A stretch of DNA of 64,000 bases from a bacterium (GTDB taxonomy: Bacteria > Bacteroidota > Ignavibacteria > Kapaibacteriales > UBA2268). Position numbers and translations under genes: made by a program. Below the pieces are notes generated by a model that searched no databases, had not been told where the DNA came from, and was given only the letters and a program-made list of their open reading frames with translations. The DNA lies in NCBI GenBank assembly GCA_030431515.1, contig JAUIIX010000011.1, positions 1 to 64,000 on the forward strand, given 5' to 3'. Below, one piece after another: positions 26,699 through 36,441 of this stretch; the first letter of the stretch is position 1, and the number at the start of each line of letters is the position of its first letter.

Positions 26699-28510
26699 AT
26701 GCCAAAATTTATTCTCGATGGCAGAGAAATTGAAACAGCACAAGGCAAAACAATAATTGAAGCAGCATATCAAAATGGTATAGAAATTCCCCATTTTTGC
26801 TGGCATCCAGAATTATCTGTAGCAGGTAATTGTAGAATGTGTCTTGTTGAAGTTGGAAGTCCTCGCCGTGATAGAGAAGGAAACTTTGAAAAAGATGAAA
26901 ATGGTAATCCAATAATAGCTTTTATTCCAAAATTACAGATTGCATGTGCAACACCTGTAACTGAGGGAATGGTTGTTAAATCTGTTTCTGAAAAAGCAAT
27001 TGAAGCTCAAGAAGCAGTTATGGAATTTTTATTGATTAATCACCCATTAGATTGTCCAATTTGTGATGAAGCTGGGGAGTGTAAACTTCAAGACTATGCT
27101 TTTAATCATTCAAAAGGTCAAAGTAGATTTATAGAAGAGAAAAACCATAAACCTAAACGTCAAGTTTGGGGTCCAAATGTTATGTTTGATGCAGAGAGAT
27201 GTATATCTTGCTCTCGCTGTATTAGATTTAGTCAAGAAATTGCTAAGCAAGAAGTTCTTACTTTTGTTCAACGTGGTGACCATGTTACAATTGAGCTTTT
27301 TGACGGAACAGTTTGGGACAACCCATATTCTATGAATGTTATTGAAATATGCCCTGTTGGTGCATTAACAAGTCCTGACTTTAGATTCAAGTCTCGTGTT
27401 TGGGAAATGAGTTTTAATCCATCAATTTCTTTTGCAGATGGCTCAGGTTCTAATACATTCTTAGGTGTTAGAAACAATAAAATCTTAAGAGTTCAACCAA
27501 GAACTAATATGCATGTTAATAAATATTGGTTAACTGATGATGCAAGATTAAATTATTACAACTTTGTAAATGAAAATAGAGTAACTGACCCAATGATTAA
27601 AGTTGATGGTAAATTAAGAAAATCAACTTGGGAAGATACCAATGCGTACTTTAAAAAATCTTTATCTACAATTATACCTGAAAGTATAATGGTATTAGGT
27701 TCTGGTAAGGCAACAAATGAATCTAATTATATATTAAAAAAGTTTGCTAACGACATATTAAAAACTAAAAATATTGATTATTTAGAGCATATTGACAAAG
27801 GAATGGAAGATGATTTCTTAGGTAATGCTGATAGAACTCCTAATTCTTTAGGGGCTAAAACATTAGGTATTAGTGCAAATGGACCTGTAAATAAATCCAA
27901 TTTAGTTGATAAAATAAATAAAGGTCAAATTAAGGCTCTAATTCTAATGGAAGAAGATTTAGATGGATATAAGGATATTTATGATTCATTAGATAAATTA
28001 GAAGTGTTAATAGTGTTTGCTTATAACGATACTGATTTAACAAGAAAAGCCAATATTGTATTTCCAGCTTCAACTTATGCTGAATCTGAAGGAACTTATA
28101 CAAATACAAAAGGTAGAGTACAACATTTTGAACCAGCTTTAGTTACTAAAGAAAATCTTAGAACTATGGGAATGAAGTTAAGTAGATGGGATGCCTTTGG
28201 TGAAGGAAATGATAGATGGACAAAACATGAATTGCGTTCATGCAGACAGTCTTGGAGAATTTTATCTGGTTTAGCTAAAGAATATGGTCATACTTGGAAT
28301 TATACTAAGAGTAAAGATGTATTTGGAGAGTTAACTTCTAATATTGAAGATTATAAAGGAATGGATTATAACTTGTTGGATACTCATCAAGGAGTAGAAT
28401 TAGGTAAAGCTGAGAATCCAGATCCAGTAGTTTTAAATTATTCATCGCATAGAATGAAGCCGCAAGATGATGCGAATCAATTTATCTATGCCACACATAA
28501 TTCACATTAA
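26699..28510 (+). CDS. nuoG: NADH-quinone oxidoreductase subunit G
   Basis: Iron-sulfur subunit of the peripheral arm of Complex I. In order, the 603-residue protein shows a [2Fe-2S] ferredoxin domain with Cys34, Cys45, Cys48 and a fourth in the ACATP motif near residue 82, the His-ligated cluster motif HPLDCPICDEAGEC, a four-Cys cluster (CISCSRC, then CPVGAL), and a molybdopterin-oxidoreductase-like domain that reaches the C-terminus. An insertion of about 15 residues (RRDREGNFEKDENGNP) sits within the ferredoxin domain. The SD-like GAAAGGGG precedes the ATG. The protein is shorter than long NuoG forms of about 780 or more residues. Confidence 0.93.
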   Translation: MPKFILDGREIETAQGKTIIEAAYQNGIEIPHFCWHPELSVAGNCRMCLVEVGSPRRDREGNFEKDENGNPIIAFIPKLQIACATPVTEGMVVKSVSEKAIEAQEAVMEFLLINHPLDCPICDEAGECKLQDYAFNHSKGQSRFIEEKNHKPKRQVWGPNVMFDAERCISCSRCIRFSQEIAKQEVLTFVQRGDHVTIELFDGTVWDNPYSMNVIEICPVGALTSPDFRFKSRVWEMSFNPSISFADGSGSNTFLGVRNNKILRVQPRTNMHVNKYWLTDDARLNYYNFVNENRVTDPMIKVDGKLRKSTWEDTNAYFKKSLSTIIPESIMVLGSGKATNESNYILKKFANDILKTKNIDYLEHIDKGMEDDFLGNADRTPNSLGAKTLGISANGPVNKSNLVDKINKGQIKALILMEEDLDGYKDIYDSLDKLEVLIVFAYNDTDLTRKANIVFPASTYAESEGTYTNTKGRVQHFEPALVTKENLRTMGMKLSRWDAFGEGNDRWTKHELRSCRQSWRILSGLAKEYGHTWNYTKSKDVFGELTSNIEDYKGMDYNLLDTHQGVELGKAENPDPVVLNYSSHRMKPQDDANQFIYATHNSH

Positions 28511-28528
28511 CAGGAGAAAAAATCTAAA

Positions 28529-29593
28529 ATGAGTGAATTACAATTTGTATTATTAGAGACTGGTATAAAAGCTTTTGTTATAGTAAATATAATTTTAGTG
28601 CTTGCATCAGTTGAAGTTTATTTAGAAAGAAAAATATCCGCATGGATACAAAATAGGGTTGGACCTAATAGAGTTGGACCTTTTGGTTTATTACAACCTA
28701 TTGCCGATGTAGTAAAATTATTTATGAAAGAAGATATTGTGCCTGATGCTGCTCATAAGGGCTTTCATAGATTAGCACCACTATTATCATTAGCGATCGC
28801 AATTGCTGTTTACGCTGTGATACCTTATTCAAGCTATACTAATGTTGACTTTGGTGATGGTGTAAGACAAATTCAATGGGCATTAGCTCCAGATATTAAT
28901 ATTGGAGTATTATTTATTTTAGCAATGACTTCACTTGGAGTTTATGGAATTACTTTAGCTGGTTGGTCTTCAAATAGTAAGTATTCTTTACTTGGTGGTT
29001 TAAGATCAGCAGCTCAAATGATTTCTTATGAATTAGCAATGGGCTTATCTTTAATGGGTGTTATTTTAATTGCAGGTTCATTATCAATAAATGAAATTAT
29101 TTTAAATCAAGGTGGTGGATTTTGGAATTGGAATATATTGTATCAACCTATTGGTTTCTTTATATTTCTAACATCTGCTTTTGCAGAAACAAATAGGACG
29201 CCTTTTGACTTACCAGAAGCAGAGCCAGAGTTAGTTGGTGGTTTTAATACAGAATATTCAGGAATGAAATTTGGAACATTTTTCTTAGCTGAATATGCAA
29301 ATATGGCTACTGCATCTGCATTTATTTCAATTATGTACTTTGGTGGCTGGCAATTACCATTTGACAACTCACTATTAGGATTAGAAGACGGTAGTTTACT
29401 ATTATCATTACTTCAATTTGGTGCTTTTGCTACTAAAGTTGGATTTTGGATAATATTCTTTATATGGGTTAGATGGTCTATTCCGAGATTTAGATATGAT
29501 CAGTTAATGAATTTAGGTTGGAAAATAATGCTTCCTATTGCTATCGTTAATGTTATTGTTACTGCTATATTTATAGCAATTTTTGATATGTAA
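28529..29593 (+). CDS. nuoH: NADH-quinone oxidoreductase subunit H
   Basis: Membrane subunit at the junction of the peripheral and membrane arms of Complex I; it forms part of the quinone chamber. The 354-residue protein has about eight helices. The family signatures ERKISAWIQNRVGPNRVGPF and ETNRTPFDLPEAEPELVGGF, followed by NTEYSGMKF, are both intact. A clear SD, AGGAG, is 12 bases upstream of the ATG. It lies 18 bases after nuoG and 26 bases before nuoI, so the three form one transcription unit. Confidence 0.97.
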   Translation: MSELQFVLLETGIKAFVIVNIILVLASVEVYLERKISAWIQNRVGPNRVGPFGLLQPIADVVKLFMKEDIVPDAAHKGFHRLAPLLSLAIAIAVYAVIPYSSYTNVDFGDGVRQIQWALAPDINIGVLFILAMTSLGVYGITLAGWSSNSKYSLLGGLRSAAQMISYELAMGLSLMGVILIAGSLSINEIILNQGGGFWNWNILYQPIGFFIFLTSAFAETNRTPFDLPEAEPELVGGFNTEYSGMKFGTFFLAEYANMATASAFISIMYFGGWQLPFDNSLLGLEDGSLLLSLLQFGAFATKVGFWIIFFIWVRWSIPRFRYDQLMNLGWKIMLPIAIVNVIVTAIFIAIFDM

Positions 29594-29619
29594 AAAACTT
29601 TTTTAGAAAGGCAAAATAA

Positions 29620-30117
29620 ATGAATAATACTAAGAATACTGAAGCAGAAAGACTTACATTTTGGGAGAGTTTGTATCTACCAGAAATTGCAAAAGGTTTA
29701 AGTATTACTTTAAAACAAATATTTCAACCAAAATTTACAAGACAATATCCAGAAGAAAGATGGGAACCAACAGGTTCATATAGGGGTCGTCCAGTATTAG
29801 TTGAAGAAGAAGGTCAAGAGAGATGTGTAGCTTGTGGTTTATGTTCACGAGTTTGTCCTGCGTTGGCTATTGAAGTTCAAGCTGGTGAAACAGAACGTGA
29901 AAAAGAAAGATACCCAGAACTATTTGAAATAAATATGTTACGATGTATTTATTGCGGATTCTGTGAAGAAGTTTGTCCTGAAGAAGCAATTGTTATGAGT
30001 AAGGATTATGACATAGTTTTTACAAGTCAAGAAGACGCTATTTTAGGTAAAGAAGAACTATTAGTTCCAATACATAAACTTCAAGATCGACTAGAATTCT
30101 TAAGACAATATAAATAA
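29620..30117 (+). CDS. nuoI: NADH-quinone oxidoreductase subunit I
   Basis: Ferredoxin-like subunit that carries two [4Fe-4S] clusters near the quinone site of Complex I. The 165-residue protein has two CxxCxxCxxxCP motifs: [18 protein letters not shown] and [19 protein letters not shown]. An SD-like AAAGG precedes the ATG. It is the last gene of the nuoGHI unit; a strong terminator follows within 15 bases, so nuoJKLMN must be elsewhere. Confidence 0.97.
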   Translation: MNNTKNTEAERLTFWESLYLPEIAKGLSITLKQIFQPKFTRQYPEERWEPTGSYRGRPVLVEEEGQERCVACGLCSRVCPALAIEVQAGETEREKERYPELFEINMLRCIYCGFCEEVCPEEAIVMSKDYDIVFTSQEDAILGKEELLVPIHKLQDRLEFLRQYK

Positions 30118-30130
30118 AATAACTAAAAAA

Positions 30131-30156
30131 CTATCATTTAATGATAGTTTTTTTTT
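30131..30156 (+). terminator. Rho-independent terminator after nuoI
   Basis: CTATCAT (30131-30137) pairs with ATGATAG (30141-30147) around a TTA loop and is extended by A/T pairs on both sides. A run of nine Ts (30148-30156) follows. It is a textbook terminator that closes the nuoGHI operon. Confidence 0.9.
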
Positions 30157-30175
30157 GAAACTAATTCCATTTACA

Positions 30176-31756
30176 ATGTTAAAAACAATAATAATATTAC
30201 TTATTTTACATTTCCCTACATTTTCAAATGACTTAGACTTTAAATTAGAATTAGAAAAAATTGAAATTCCTGATTTTGATGGATTACACTCATTTGCTTA
30301 TGCAAAAATTGAAAAATATATAATTCTAATAGGTGGAAGAAAAGATGGTATTCATGCGAGACAGCCATTTAATACTTTCCCTTCAGATCTAAGAAATAAT
30401 GAGATACTTATTATAAATACTGAAGACTTTAAAATAACTAAAAGAGAAGTTGATTTTACTTCTGAAATTACAGAACAATTGTTATCAACTAATATGAATT
30501 TTACTCAGGTTGATAATGATTTATATATTACTGGAGGATTTGGATATTCAACTGAAATTCAAGATCATACTACTTTTCCATATTTAATTAAAATTGATGT
30601 TAATAAACTGCTTAACTCAATATTAAGTGGGATGGATATTAAAAACTGCTTTAAGTATATAAAAAATGATCTGTTTGCAGTTACAGGTGGGAATTTGACT
30701 TTTATGAATGATTATTTTTATTTAGTCGGAGGGCATAAATTTAATGGACGTTACAATCCAATGGGACACTCTACGTTTCAACAAGAATATACAAATCAAG
30801 TAAGAAGATTTCAGATTAAAGAGATTCTTGGAAATTTAGAACTTATAGAGATTAATAAAATTACTGATCCAATTAATTTAAGAAGAAGAGATTATAATTT
30901 AGTACCACAAATTAATAATAATGAATTATATTTTACTATTTTTTCAGGCGTTTTTCAATTAAATGCTGATCTACCATTCCTATATCCCGTAAATATATAT
31001 GATAATAAAATTGAAGCTATTCATGAGTTTAGTCAATACCTAAGTAATTATCATACTGCTCATCTGCCAATATATAACTCTCAAAGAAATGAAATGTTCA
31101 CTATATTCTTTGGCGGTATTAGTCAATATTTTTATAATGAAAATAATGAATTAGTGAATGATGAAGATGTACCTTTTGTTAAAACAATAAGTTGTGTTAA
31201 ACGAAATAATAATGGTGAGTTTGATGAGATTTTATTACCTATCAAAATGGATAACTATAAAGGAGCTTCAGGTGAATTTATTTTTAATTCAAAAATTGAA
31301 CTCTTAAAAGAACAAGTTTTTGATTATTCTATTTTAAAATTAAATGAAAGTATATTGATTGGATATATAGTAGGTGGAATTAATAGTAATTCTCTAAATC
31401 CTTTTAGTACAAATAATTCAGCTAATACTAATGCAGATAATTCTATTTATCAAGTTAAATTAACAAAAACACCAACTTTAGAAGTAAAATATGTAAAAAT
31501 GCTTAAAAAATTTGATTTTAATATTAACCCTAATCCTGTTGATGAAATAGTTAAATTTAATATTAATTCTGATGAAAATATTCAGAACTTAGAATATGTA
31601 ATAACTAATGTCGCTGGAGATATAATTGAAAAGAATAATTTGCATCTTAAAAATCACGAAATTACTACTTTCAAGGTTCCAAAAAATCAAGAGTTATTTA
31701 TAACATTAATATTAAATAATAAATACTATAAAACACATAAATTTATAAGAAAATGA
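30176..31756 (+). CDS. T9SS-exported kelch-like beta-propeller protein
   Basis: A 526-residue exported protein. The signal peptide is MLKTIIILLILHFPTFSN. The body has repeated kelch-like strands that include IILIGGRKDG, LYITGGFGY, FYLVGGHKF, MFTIFFGGISQY and YIVGGINS, suggesting a beta-propeller. The C-terminal 75 residues (NINPNPVDEIVKFN onward, with a shortened ending) look like a divergent T9SS sorting domain. I chose ATG 30176 because the TTG start at 30155 lies within the nuoI terminator T-run. No enzymatic motif is seen. It is followed by a hairpin and a TonB receptor. Confidence 0.72.
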   Translation: MLKTIIILLILHFPTFSNDLDFKLELEKIEIPDFDGLHSFAYAKIEKYIILIGGRKDGIHARQPFNTFPSDLRNNEILIINTEDFKITKREVDFTSEITEQLLSTNMNFTQVDNDLYITGGFGYSTEIQDHTTFPYLIKIDVNKLLNSILSGMDIKNCFKYIKNDLFAVTGGNLTFMNDYFYLVGGHKFNGRYNPMGHSTFQQEYTNQVRRFQIKEILGNLELIEINKITDPINLRRRDYNLVPQINNNELYFTIFSGVFQLNADLPFLYPVNIYDNKIEAIHEFSQYLSNYHTAHLPIYNSQRNEMFTIFFGGISQYFYNENNELVNDEDVPFVKTISCVKRNNNGEFDEILLPIKMDNYKGASGEFIFNSKIELLKEQVFDYSILKLNESILIGYIVGGINSNSLNPFSTNNSANTNADNSIYQVKLTKTPTLEVKYVKMLKKFDFNINPNPVDEIVKFNINSDENIQNLEYVITNVAGDIIEKNNLHLKNHEITTFKVPKNQELFITLILNNKYYKTHKFIRK

Positions 31757-31771
31757 GTTGATATTCAACTC
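31755..31771 (+). terminator. Hairpin after the 30176 gene, without a T-tract
   Basis: GAGTTGA (31755-31761) pairs perfectly with TCAACTC (31765-31771) around TAT and overlaps the stop codon. The bases after it are A-rich rather than T-rich, so it may be a weak terminator or an RNA-stability stem. Confidence 0.4.
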
Positions 31772-31857
31772 TAAAAATAAAATAAATTAAGAATCATATT
31801 ATAACATTTTATTTATTAAAACGTTAATATGCTAAATTAAAACATAGCTTATTATTA

Positions 31858-34101
31858 ATGAAAATTATTTATTTTTCCCTTTTTATTTTACTAAATTCAA
31901 ACTTACTCTCCAATCATATTTTATCTGGCTTTATTAGAAATTCTGAGGATTTGGAAACAATAATTGGTGCGAGCATTTATCTAAATGGATCTAAAAAGGG
32001 TGCTATTAGTGATAAAAATGGATATTATATTATCAATGGAATTGAACCTGGAAAATATACTATAGAAACTTCGTATATTGGATTTGAAAAATTTATATAT
32101 GAGATTGAAATTAAGAAAGATACTCGATTTGATATTAAATTAAAACCAAGTTCAATTTTATCTGAAGAAGTAATTGTGAGTTCTGATAGAGATAATGATA
32201 AAAGAAATATTACTATTAGTAAAGTTGATATTCCAATGACTCAGTTAAAGGAAATTAGGATAGGAGGTGAGTCCGATGTTTTTAGAGCTTTACAATACTT
32301 ACCTGGTGTATTAACTTCATCTCGAGTATCAAATGGTTTGTATATTAGAGGTGGTTCTCCTGACCAAAATTTGATATTAGTTGATGGTGCGACTGTGTAT
32401 AACCCTTCACATTTATTTGGCTTTTTATCTACTTTTAATGCAGATGCAATTAAAGATGTAGAGCTGATTAAAGGTGGCTTTAATTCTGAATTTGGTGGTA
32501 GATTGTCAGCTGTTGTAAACTTAACCCAGAGAGATGGAAATGGAGAACAATATGGTGGTATGTTTAATTTAGGTGTTTTATCTTCAAAACTTTCTGTTGA
32601 AGGTCCACTTGGTAATGGTTCTTTTTATCTTGGAGGGCGAAGAACGTATTTTGAATTAGTAAAGACATTTATAAGTACATCACCTGATGACCCACCAATA
32701 CCAGATTATAATTTTTATGATTTGAATGCAAAAGTTATTCAAAAAATTGGTAATAATGATAAATTATCTTTCACAGGCTTTTTGACAAAGGATAATCTAG
32801 CTGTTCAACAATTTGGTATAGATTTGAATTTGGGTTTAGGAAATACAACTGGTTCTGTAAAATGGGATCATATTTTTAAAAATAATTTAGTTTCAACAGC
32901 TATTTTAAGTTACTCTGAGTATGATAATAAATTATTTGGGAATATAAGTGGTAATGATTTCTTAACAAAAAATACGATTACAGATTATTCTTTCAAATAT
33001 GATTTAGAATGGTTTACATCAGATATTTGGACTAATAAATTTGGGGTTGAAGTTAAATCCTTAGAATTTGCCTATAAACAAGATTTTACTGGGAATAATG
33101 AAGAAAGTATCCCTGACAGTTTAAATAATTTCCCTAATTTTAAGATTAATGACATTCATTCTTCTGTATTTGCTCAAAGTAATTATAATGTAAGCGATTT
33201 AGTAGTAGTTCAGGGTGGCTTAAGACTCTCACATTGGAATTTTTTAAATGAAGTATCATTAGATCCAAGATTAGCATTTTTATGGCAAGCAGAAGAAAAT
33301 TTAAAGGTAAAACTTGCTTGGGGTATTTACCATCAAAATTTAAAATTAGCTACTCAACCTGATATAGCAATTTTTGATACTTGGCTTGGAACTGATACTA
33401 CAGTTAATATAGCACAATCTCAACATTATATTCTTTCCTTAGAAACAAAACCAATTGACGGGTATGATTTTAATTTTGATATATACTATAAAACTTTAGA
33501 AAATATAAATGAATTGAATAGATATGCAAATCAAATCAAAACTGCAAAAGATGCACTTTATGAAGGAACTGGGGAATCGTTTGGAATAGAATTATTTCTT
33601 CAAAAGAAGTATGGCAAACTTGGTGGTTGGATTGGATATGGCTTTGGATTTATAAATGCAAGATTTGATAGTATTAATGGGGGAGATTGGTTTAGACCTA
33701 GATACGACAGAAGGCATGATTTTAAAGTTGTTATTCAATATACAATTAATGAAAGTTGGAATGTAGGTACTAATTTTACTTATCAAACCGGTCAGCCATT
33801 TACTCAGCAAGTTGCAAGAAGTCAAGCATTTCTGCCTGGTGACGAAATTGGAAGAGGAAAAACTATACCTGCACCAAGATACAATCTTAGATTACCTGAC
33901 AGTCATTTCTTAAATATTAATGCTACTTGGTCATTTGAATTTTTTAAATTAAAATCAAGTTTAATATTTGATATTTATAATGTTTATAATAGACGTGATG
34001 TTTGGTTTAGGCAATATAGGTCAGTAGAAGATGTTACTACAGTCGAAGATATTAAACTATTACCTATTATTCCATCAATTTCTTGGGAGTTAAAGTTTTA
34101 A
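31858..34101 (+). CDS. TonB-dependent receptor with carboxypeptidase-regulatory-like N-terminal domain
   Basis: Outer-membrane gated channel powered by TonB. After a signal peptide the 747-residue protein has a CarboxypepD-regulatory-like domain (GFIRNSEDLETIIGASIYLN, then GYYIINGIEPGKYTIETSYIGF) at about residues 22-95. The plug follows with DVFRALQYLPGVLTSSRVSN, LYIRGGSPDQNLILVDGATVYN and the ELIKGGFNSEFGGRLSAVVN motif, then a long barrel that ends in the aromatic WELKF. The substrate is unknown. The stop overlaps the DUF4249 gene by one base. This receptor/lipoprotein pairing is common in Bacteroidota. Confidence 0.92.
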   Translation: MKIIYFSLFILLNSNLLSNHILSGFIRNSEDLETIIGASIYLNGSKKGAISDKNGYYIINGIEPGKYTIETSYIGFEKFIYEIEIKKDTRFDIKLKPSSILSEEVIVSSDRDNDKRNITISKVDIPMTQLKEIRIGGESDVFRALQYLPGVLTSSRVSNGLYIRGGSPDQNLILVDGATVYNPSHLFGFLSTFNADAIKDVELIKGGFNSEFGGRLSAVVNLTQRDGNGEQYGGMFNLGVLSSKLSVEGPLGNGSFYLGGRRTYFELVKTFISTSPDDPPIPDYNFYDLNAKVIQKIGNNDKLSFTGFLTKDNLAVQQFGIDLNLGLGNTTGSVKWDHIFKNNLVSTAILSYSEYDNKLFGNISGNDFLTKNTITDYSFKYDLEWFTSDIWTNKFGVEVKSLEFAYKQDFTGNNEESIPDSLNNFPNFKINDIHSSVFAQSNYNVSDLVVVQGGLRLSHWNFLNEVSLDPRLAFLWQAEENLKVKLAWGIYHQNLKLATQPDIAIFDTWLGTDTTVNIAQSQHYILSLETKPIDGYDFNFDIYYKTLENINELNRYANQIKTAKDALYEGTGESFGIELFLQKKYGKLGGWIGYGFGFINARFDSINGGDWFRPRYDRRHDFKVVIQYTINESWNVGTNFTYQTGQPFTQQVARSQAFLPGDEIGRGKTIPAPRYNLRLPDSHFLNINATWSFEFFKLKSSLIFDIYNVYNRRDVWFRQYRSVEDVTTVEDIKLLPIIPSISWELKF

Positions 34102-34946
34102 TGAAATTAACAATTACAATAATTATTTTATTATCATTATTTTCTTGTGTAGAAGATAATGAAAATACTTTCAAAGAAGAGTATATCTTAGAAGCTTTTA
34201 TGATAGTAGGTGATCCTATTACTAATATTAGATTTATGAAAACTATACCAATATTAGATTCATTTTCATTAGAAAGAGCATTAATTAAAGATGCTGAAAT
34301 ATATATTTATGATGAAAATGGAGATACAATTAAATTAGAATATAATTTAGAAAGCAAGTTAGGGTATGATGCTGTAAATAAATCCTATTTAGTTAAAGAA
34401 ATGACTAAGTATGATATTAGAGTAATTTACAAGGAAGATACTATTAAATCGTTTACTACAACTCCTAAATCATTTAACTGGGTAGAAAAAGCACCAGATA
34501 CTTTACAATATCCTATCGACCTAAATAATGTTGAGGATCAAGTAAAAGTAAAATGGGAAAACCCTGGGTCATTTAATTTCTATCATATTGTAACAAGATG
34601 TATTGATACCTTAGAATATGGAAAATATTTAAATCCCCAAACTGAAGAGTTAAATAGTAGAATACTATTATGGAGAGATGAAGATTTCTTTTTTAGAAAT
34701 ACTACTAATCACGGATTATCACCAACTAATGAGGGTTCAATTATTTGGACAACATTCAAATGGTATGGAATGCAAGAAGTAACAATCTATAATCCAGATT
34801 ATAATTGGTTTAGATGGTTAGGTCAATATTTTCAATCAGAGTATAATGACATATTAAGTTCTGTAGAAGGCAAAAATGTTAGAGGAGTTTTTGCATCAGC
34901 TACAGCAATCAGAGATACTTCGTTTTTGAAAAAATATAAAAAATAA
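34101..34946 (+). CDS. DUF4249-family lipoprotein partner of the TonB receptor
   Basis: A 281-residue lipoprotein with lipobox LFSC at about residues 13-16, then an acidic stretch (CVEDNENTFKEE). The beta-rich body begins EEYILEAFMIVGDPITNIRF and contains ALIKDAEIYIYDENGDTIKL, which resembles DUF4249 proteins encoded next to TonB receptors. The exact role is unknown; a surface or periplasmic substrate-handling partner is inferred. I chose ATG 34101, which overlaps the receptor stop by one base (TAATG), over the TTG at 34083. It abuts the convergent rsmB stop with no gap. Confidence 0.72.
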   Translation: MKLTITIIILLSLFSCVEDNENTFKEEYILEAFMIVGDPITNIRFMKTIPILDSFSLERALIKDAEIYIYDENGDTIKLEYNLESKLGYDAVNKSYLVKEMTKYDIRVIYKEDTIKSFTTTPKSFNWVEKAPDTLQYPIDLNNVEDQVKVKWENPGSFNFYHIVTRCIDTLEYGKYLNPQTEELNSRILLWRDEDFFFRNTTNHGLSPTNEGSIIWTTFKWYGMQEVTIYNPDYNWFRWLGQYFQSEYNDILSSVEGKNVRGVFASATAIRDTSFLKKYKK

Positions 34947-36317
34947 CTAAGATTTACGGACTAATCGAGCCGCAAAAGCACCATCTATATTATGAATATG
35001 AGGAAAAGTCATCATCATTCCATCCCTACATACTTCTGGGTGGATGTACTTTTCAGCTTTATCTAATTCAAAATTAGTGTTTTCTTTTAAAAACTCATTA
35101 ATTACATTTTCATTTTCTTCTTTTTCAATTGTACAAGTGGAATAAACAATTCTTCCACCAACTTTTACTAATTTACTAGATAGTGTTAGAAACTCTAATT
35201 GAATTTTATGAAGTTTAGCTATACTTTCTTTTTCAAATGACCATTTAATATCTGGTTTTTTAGAGATAGTACCTAATCCAGAACATGGAACATCTAATTG
35301 AATTCCATCAAATAAAACTTCTGTATTATAAGTTCTTAAATCAGCGGCTTCCACTTCTATAGATTTATAACCTAATCTTTTAATATTTTCTTCAATTAAT
35401 TTAACTCTTGCTTCAAATAAATCAACTGCAGTGACTTTTCCTTTATCATTCATATCTTCAATAATTTGGCTTGTTTTGCCACCAGGAGCAGCACACATAT
35501 CTAATATATTTTCATTCTCTTTTGCAGTTAATAATTTAGCAGCAAGCGATGCTGATGTATCTTGAATTGTAATCTTACCATCTTTAAAAAGCTCTGTTTT
35601 ATGCATTTTAACTTTTTGAGTTAATATTTTTATTGAACCTTCTAAAAATTTTGATTCTTGATATTCAACTTTATGTTCTTCAAATAATTTGAATATTTCT
35701 TCACGAGTAATTTTAAATGGATTTATCTTTATTGTTTGTTGTGAAATCTCATTGTTTTTTCTTAATAAAGCAAGTGCCTCTTCTTCTCCAAATCTCTCTA
35801 TCCATTTTGAAACCATCCATTTCGGATGAGATTCCATTATAGATATATAAAATGCTCTATCATCATTCTCTTTAGGAAATCTAATGTTTTCAATATTTCG
35901 AGCTATATTTCGTAGAACTCCATTTATTAGTCCTGCTGTTTTCTTTCCTTGCTTTCTTTTTACAATTTCAACTGCTTCGTCAATCGCTGCAGAATTAGGA
36001 ACTTTATCAAGATATAAAATTTGATATAGACCAATTCTTAATGCATTTTTGACATAATTAAAACATTTCTGAAAATCACCATGAAAAAATCCAATTAGAA
36101 CCCAATCTAATTTAGCTTTCCAACGAGTAACACCATAAACAAGTTCTTTCAATAATGCTTTGTCTAAATCAGATAGATTATTGGAATTAAGTTCGTAGTC
36201 AACTAATTTGTCAATATATGAACCACTTCTTTCTAATCTATTTAAAATTTTAACAGACATTAATCTTGCTGGATTAACTTCTTTTTCGTATTGAGAGTCT
36301 TGTGAGTTTTCTATCAT
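34947..36317 (-). CDS. rsmB: 16S rRNA (cytosine967-C5)-methyltransferase
   Basis: Methylates C967 of 16S rRNA using S-adenosylmethionine. The 456-residue protein has an N-terminal NusB-like RNA-binding domain (PARLMSVKILNRLERSG to GKKTAGLINGVLRNI). The Rossmann methyltransferase follows with SAM motif LDMCAAPGGKTSQI, the catalytic-pair cysteines in LDVPCSGLGTI and IVYSTCTIEKEENE, and the C-terminal FPHIHNIDGAFAARLVRK. The start at MIENSQDSQ is the first Met; the conserved part begins at about residue 15. Confidence 0.94.
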   Translation of the reverse strand: MIENSQDSQYEKEVNPARLMSVKILNRLERSGSYIDKLVDYELNSNNLSDLDKALLKELVYGVTRWKAKLDWVLIGFFHGDFQKCFNYVKNALRIGLYQILYLDKVPNSAAIDEAVEIVKRKQGKKTAGLINGVLRNIARNIENIRFPKENDDRAFYISIMESHPKWMVSKWIERFGEEEALALLRKNNEISQQTIKINPFKITREEIFKLFEEHKVEYQESKFLEGSIKILTQKVKMHKTELFKDGKITIQDTSASLAAKLLTAKENENILDMCAAPGGKTSQIIEDMNDKGKVTAVDLFEARVKLIEENIKRLGYKSIEVEAADLRTYNTEVLFDGIQLDVPCSGLGTISKKPDIKWSFEKESIAKLHKIQLEFLTLSSKLVKVGGRIVYSTCTIEKEENENVINEFLKENTNFELDKAEKYIHPEVCRDGMMMTFPHIHNIDGAFAARLVRKS

Positions 36318-36389
36318 TAAATTGTTAAATTAACTTTTTTAAAAATGCAATTTAACAATTTACAACGATACTTAATAATTATAATTCAT

Positions 36390-36416
36390 AAAAAAAGGTA
36401 AGCCGAGACTTACCTT
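36390..36416 (-). terminator. Terminator of the 36442 gene (minus strand)
   Basis: AAGGTAAG (36395-36402) pairs with CTTACCTT (36409-36416) around a 6-base loop. On the minus strand the stem is followed by a run of Ts (plus-strand As from 36396 down to 36390). It lies 25 bases after the end of the 36442 gene. Confidence 0.85.
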
Positions 36417-36441
36417 ATTAAATTGTTAAATAATAATGAGC

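Noticed and set aside
31755-31771. Strong terminator after the kelch-like gene
   Set aside because: The stem is perfect but no T-run follows on the plus strand; kept only as a low-confidence hairpin.
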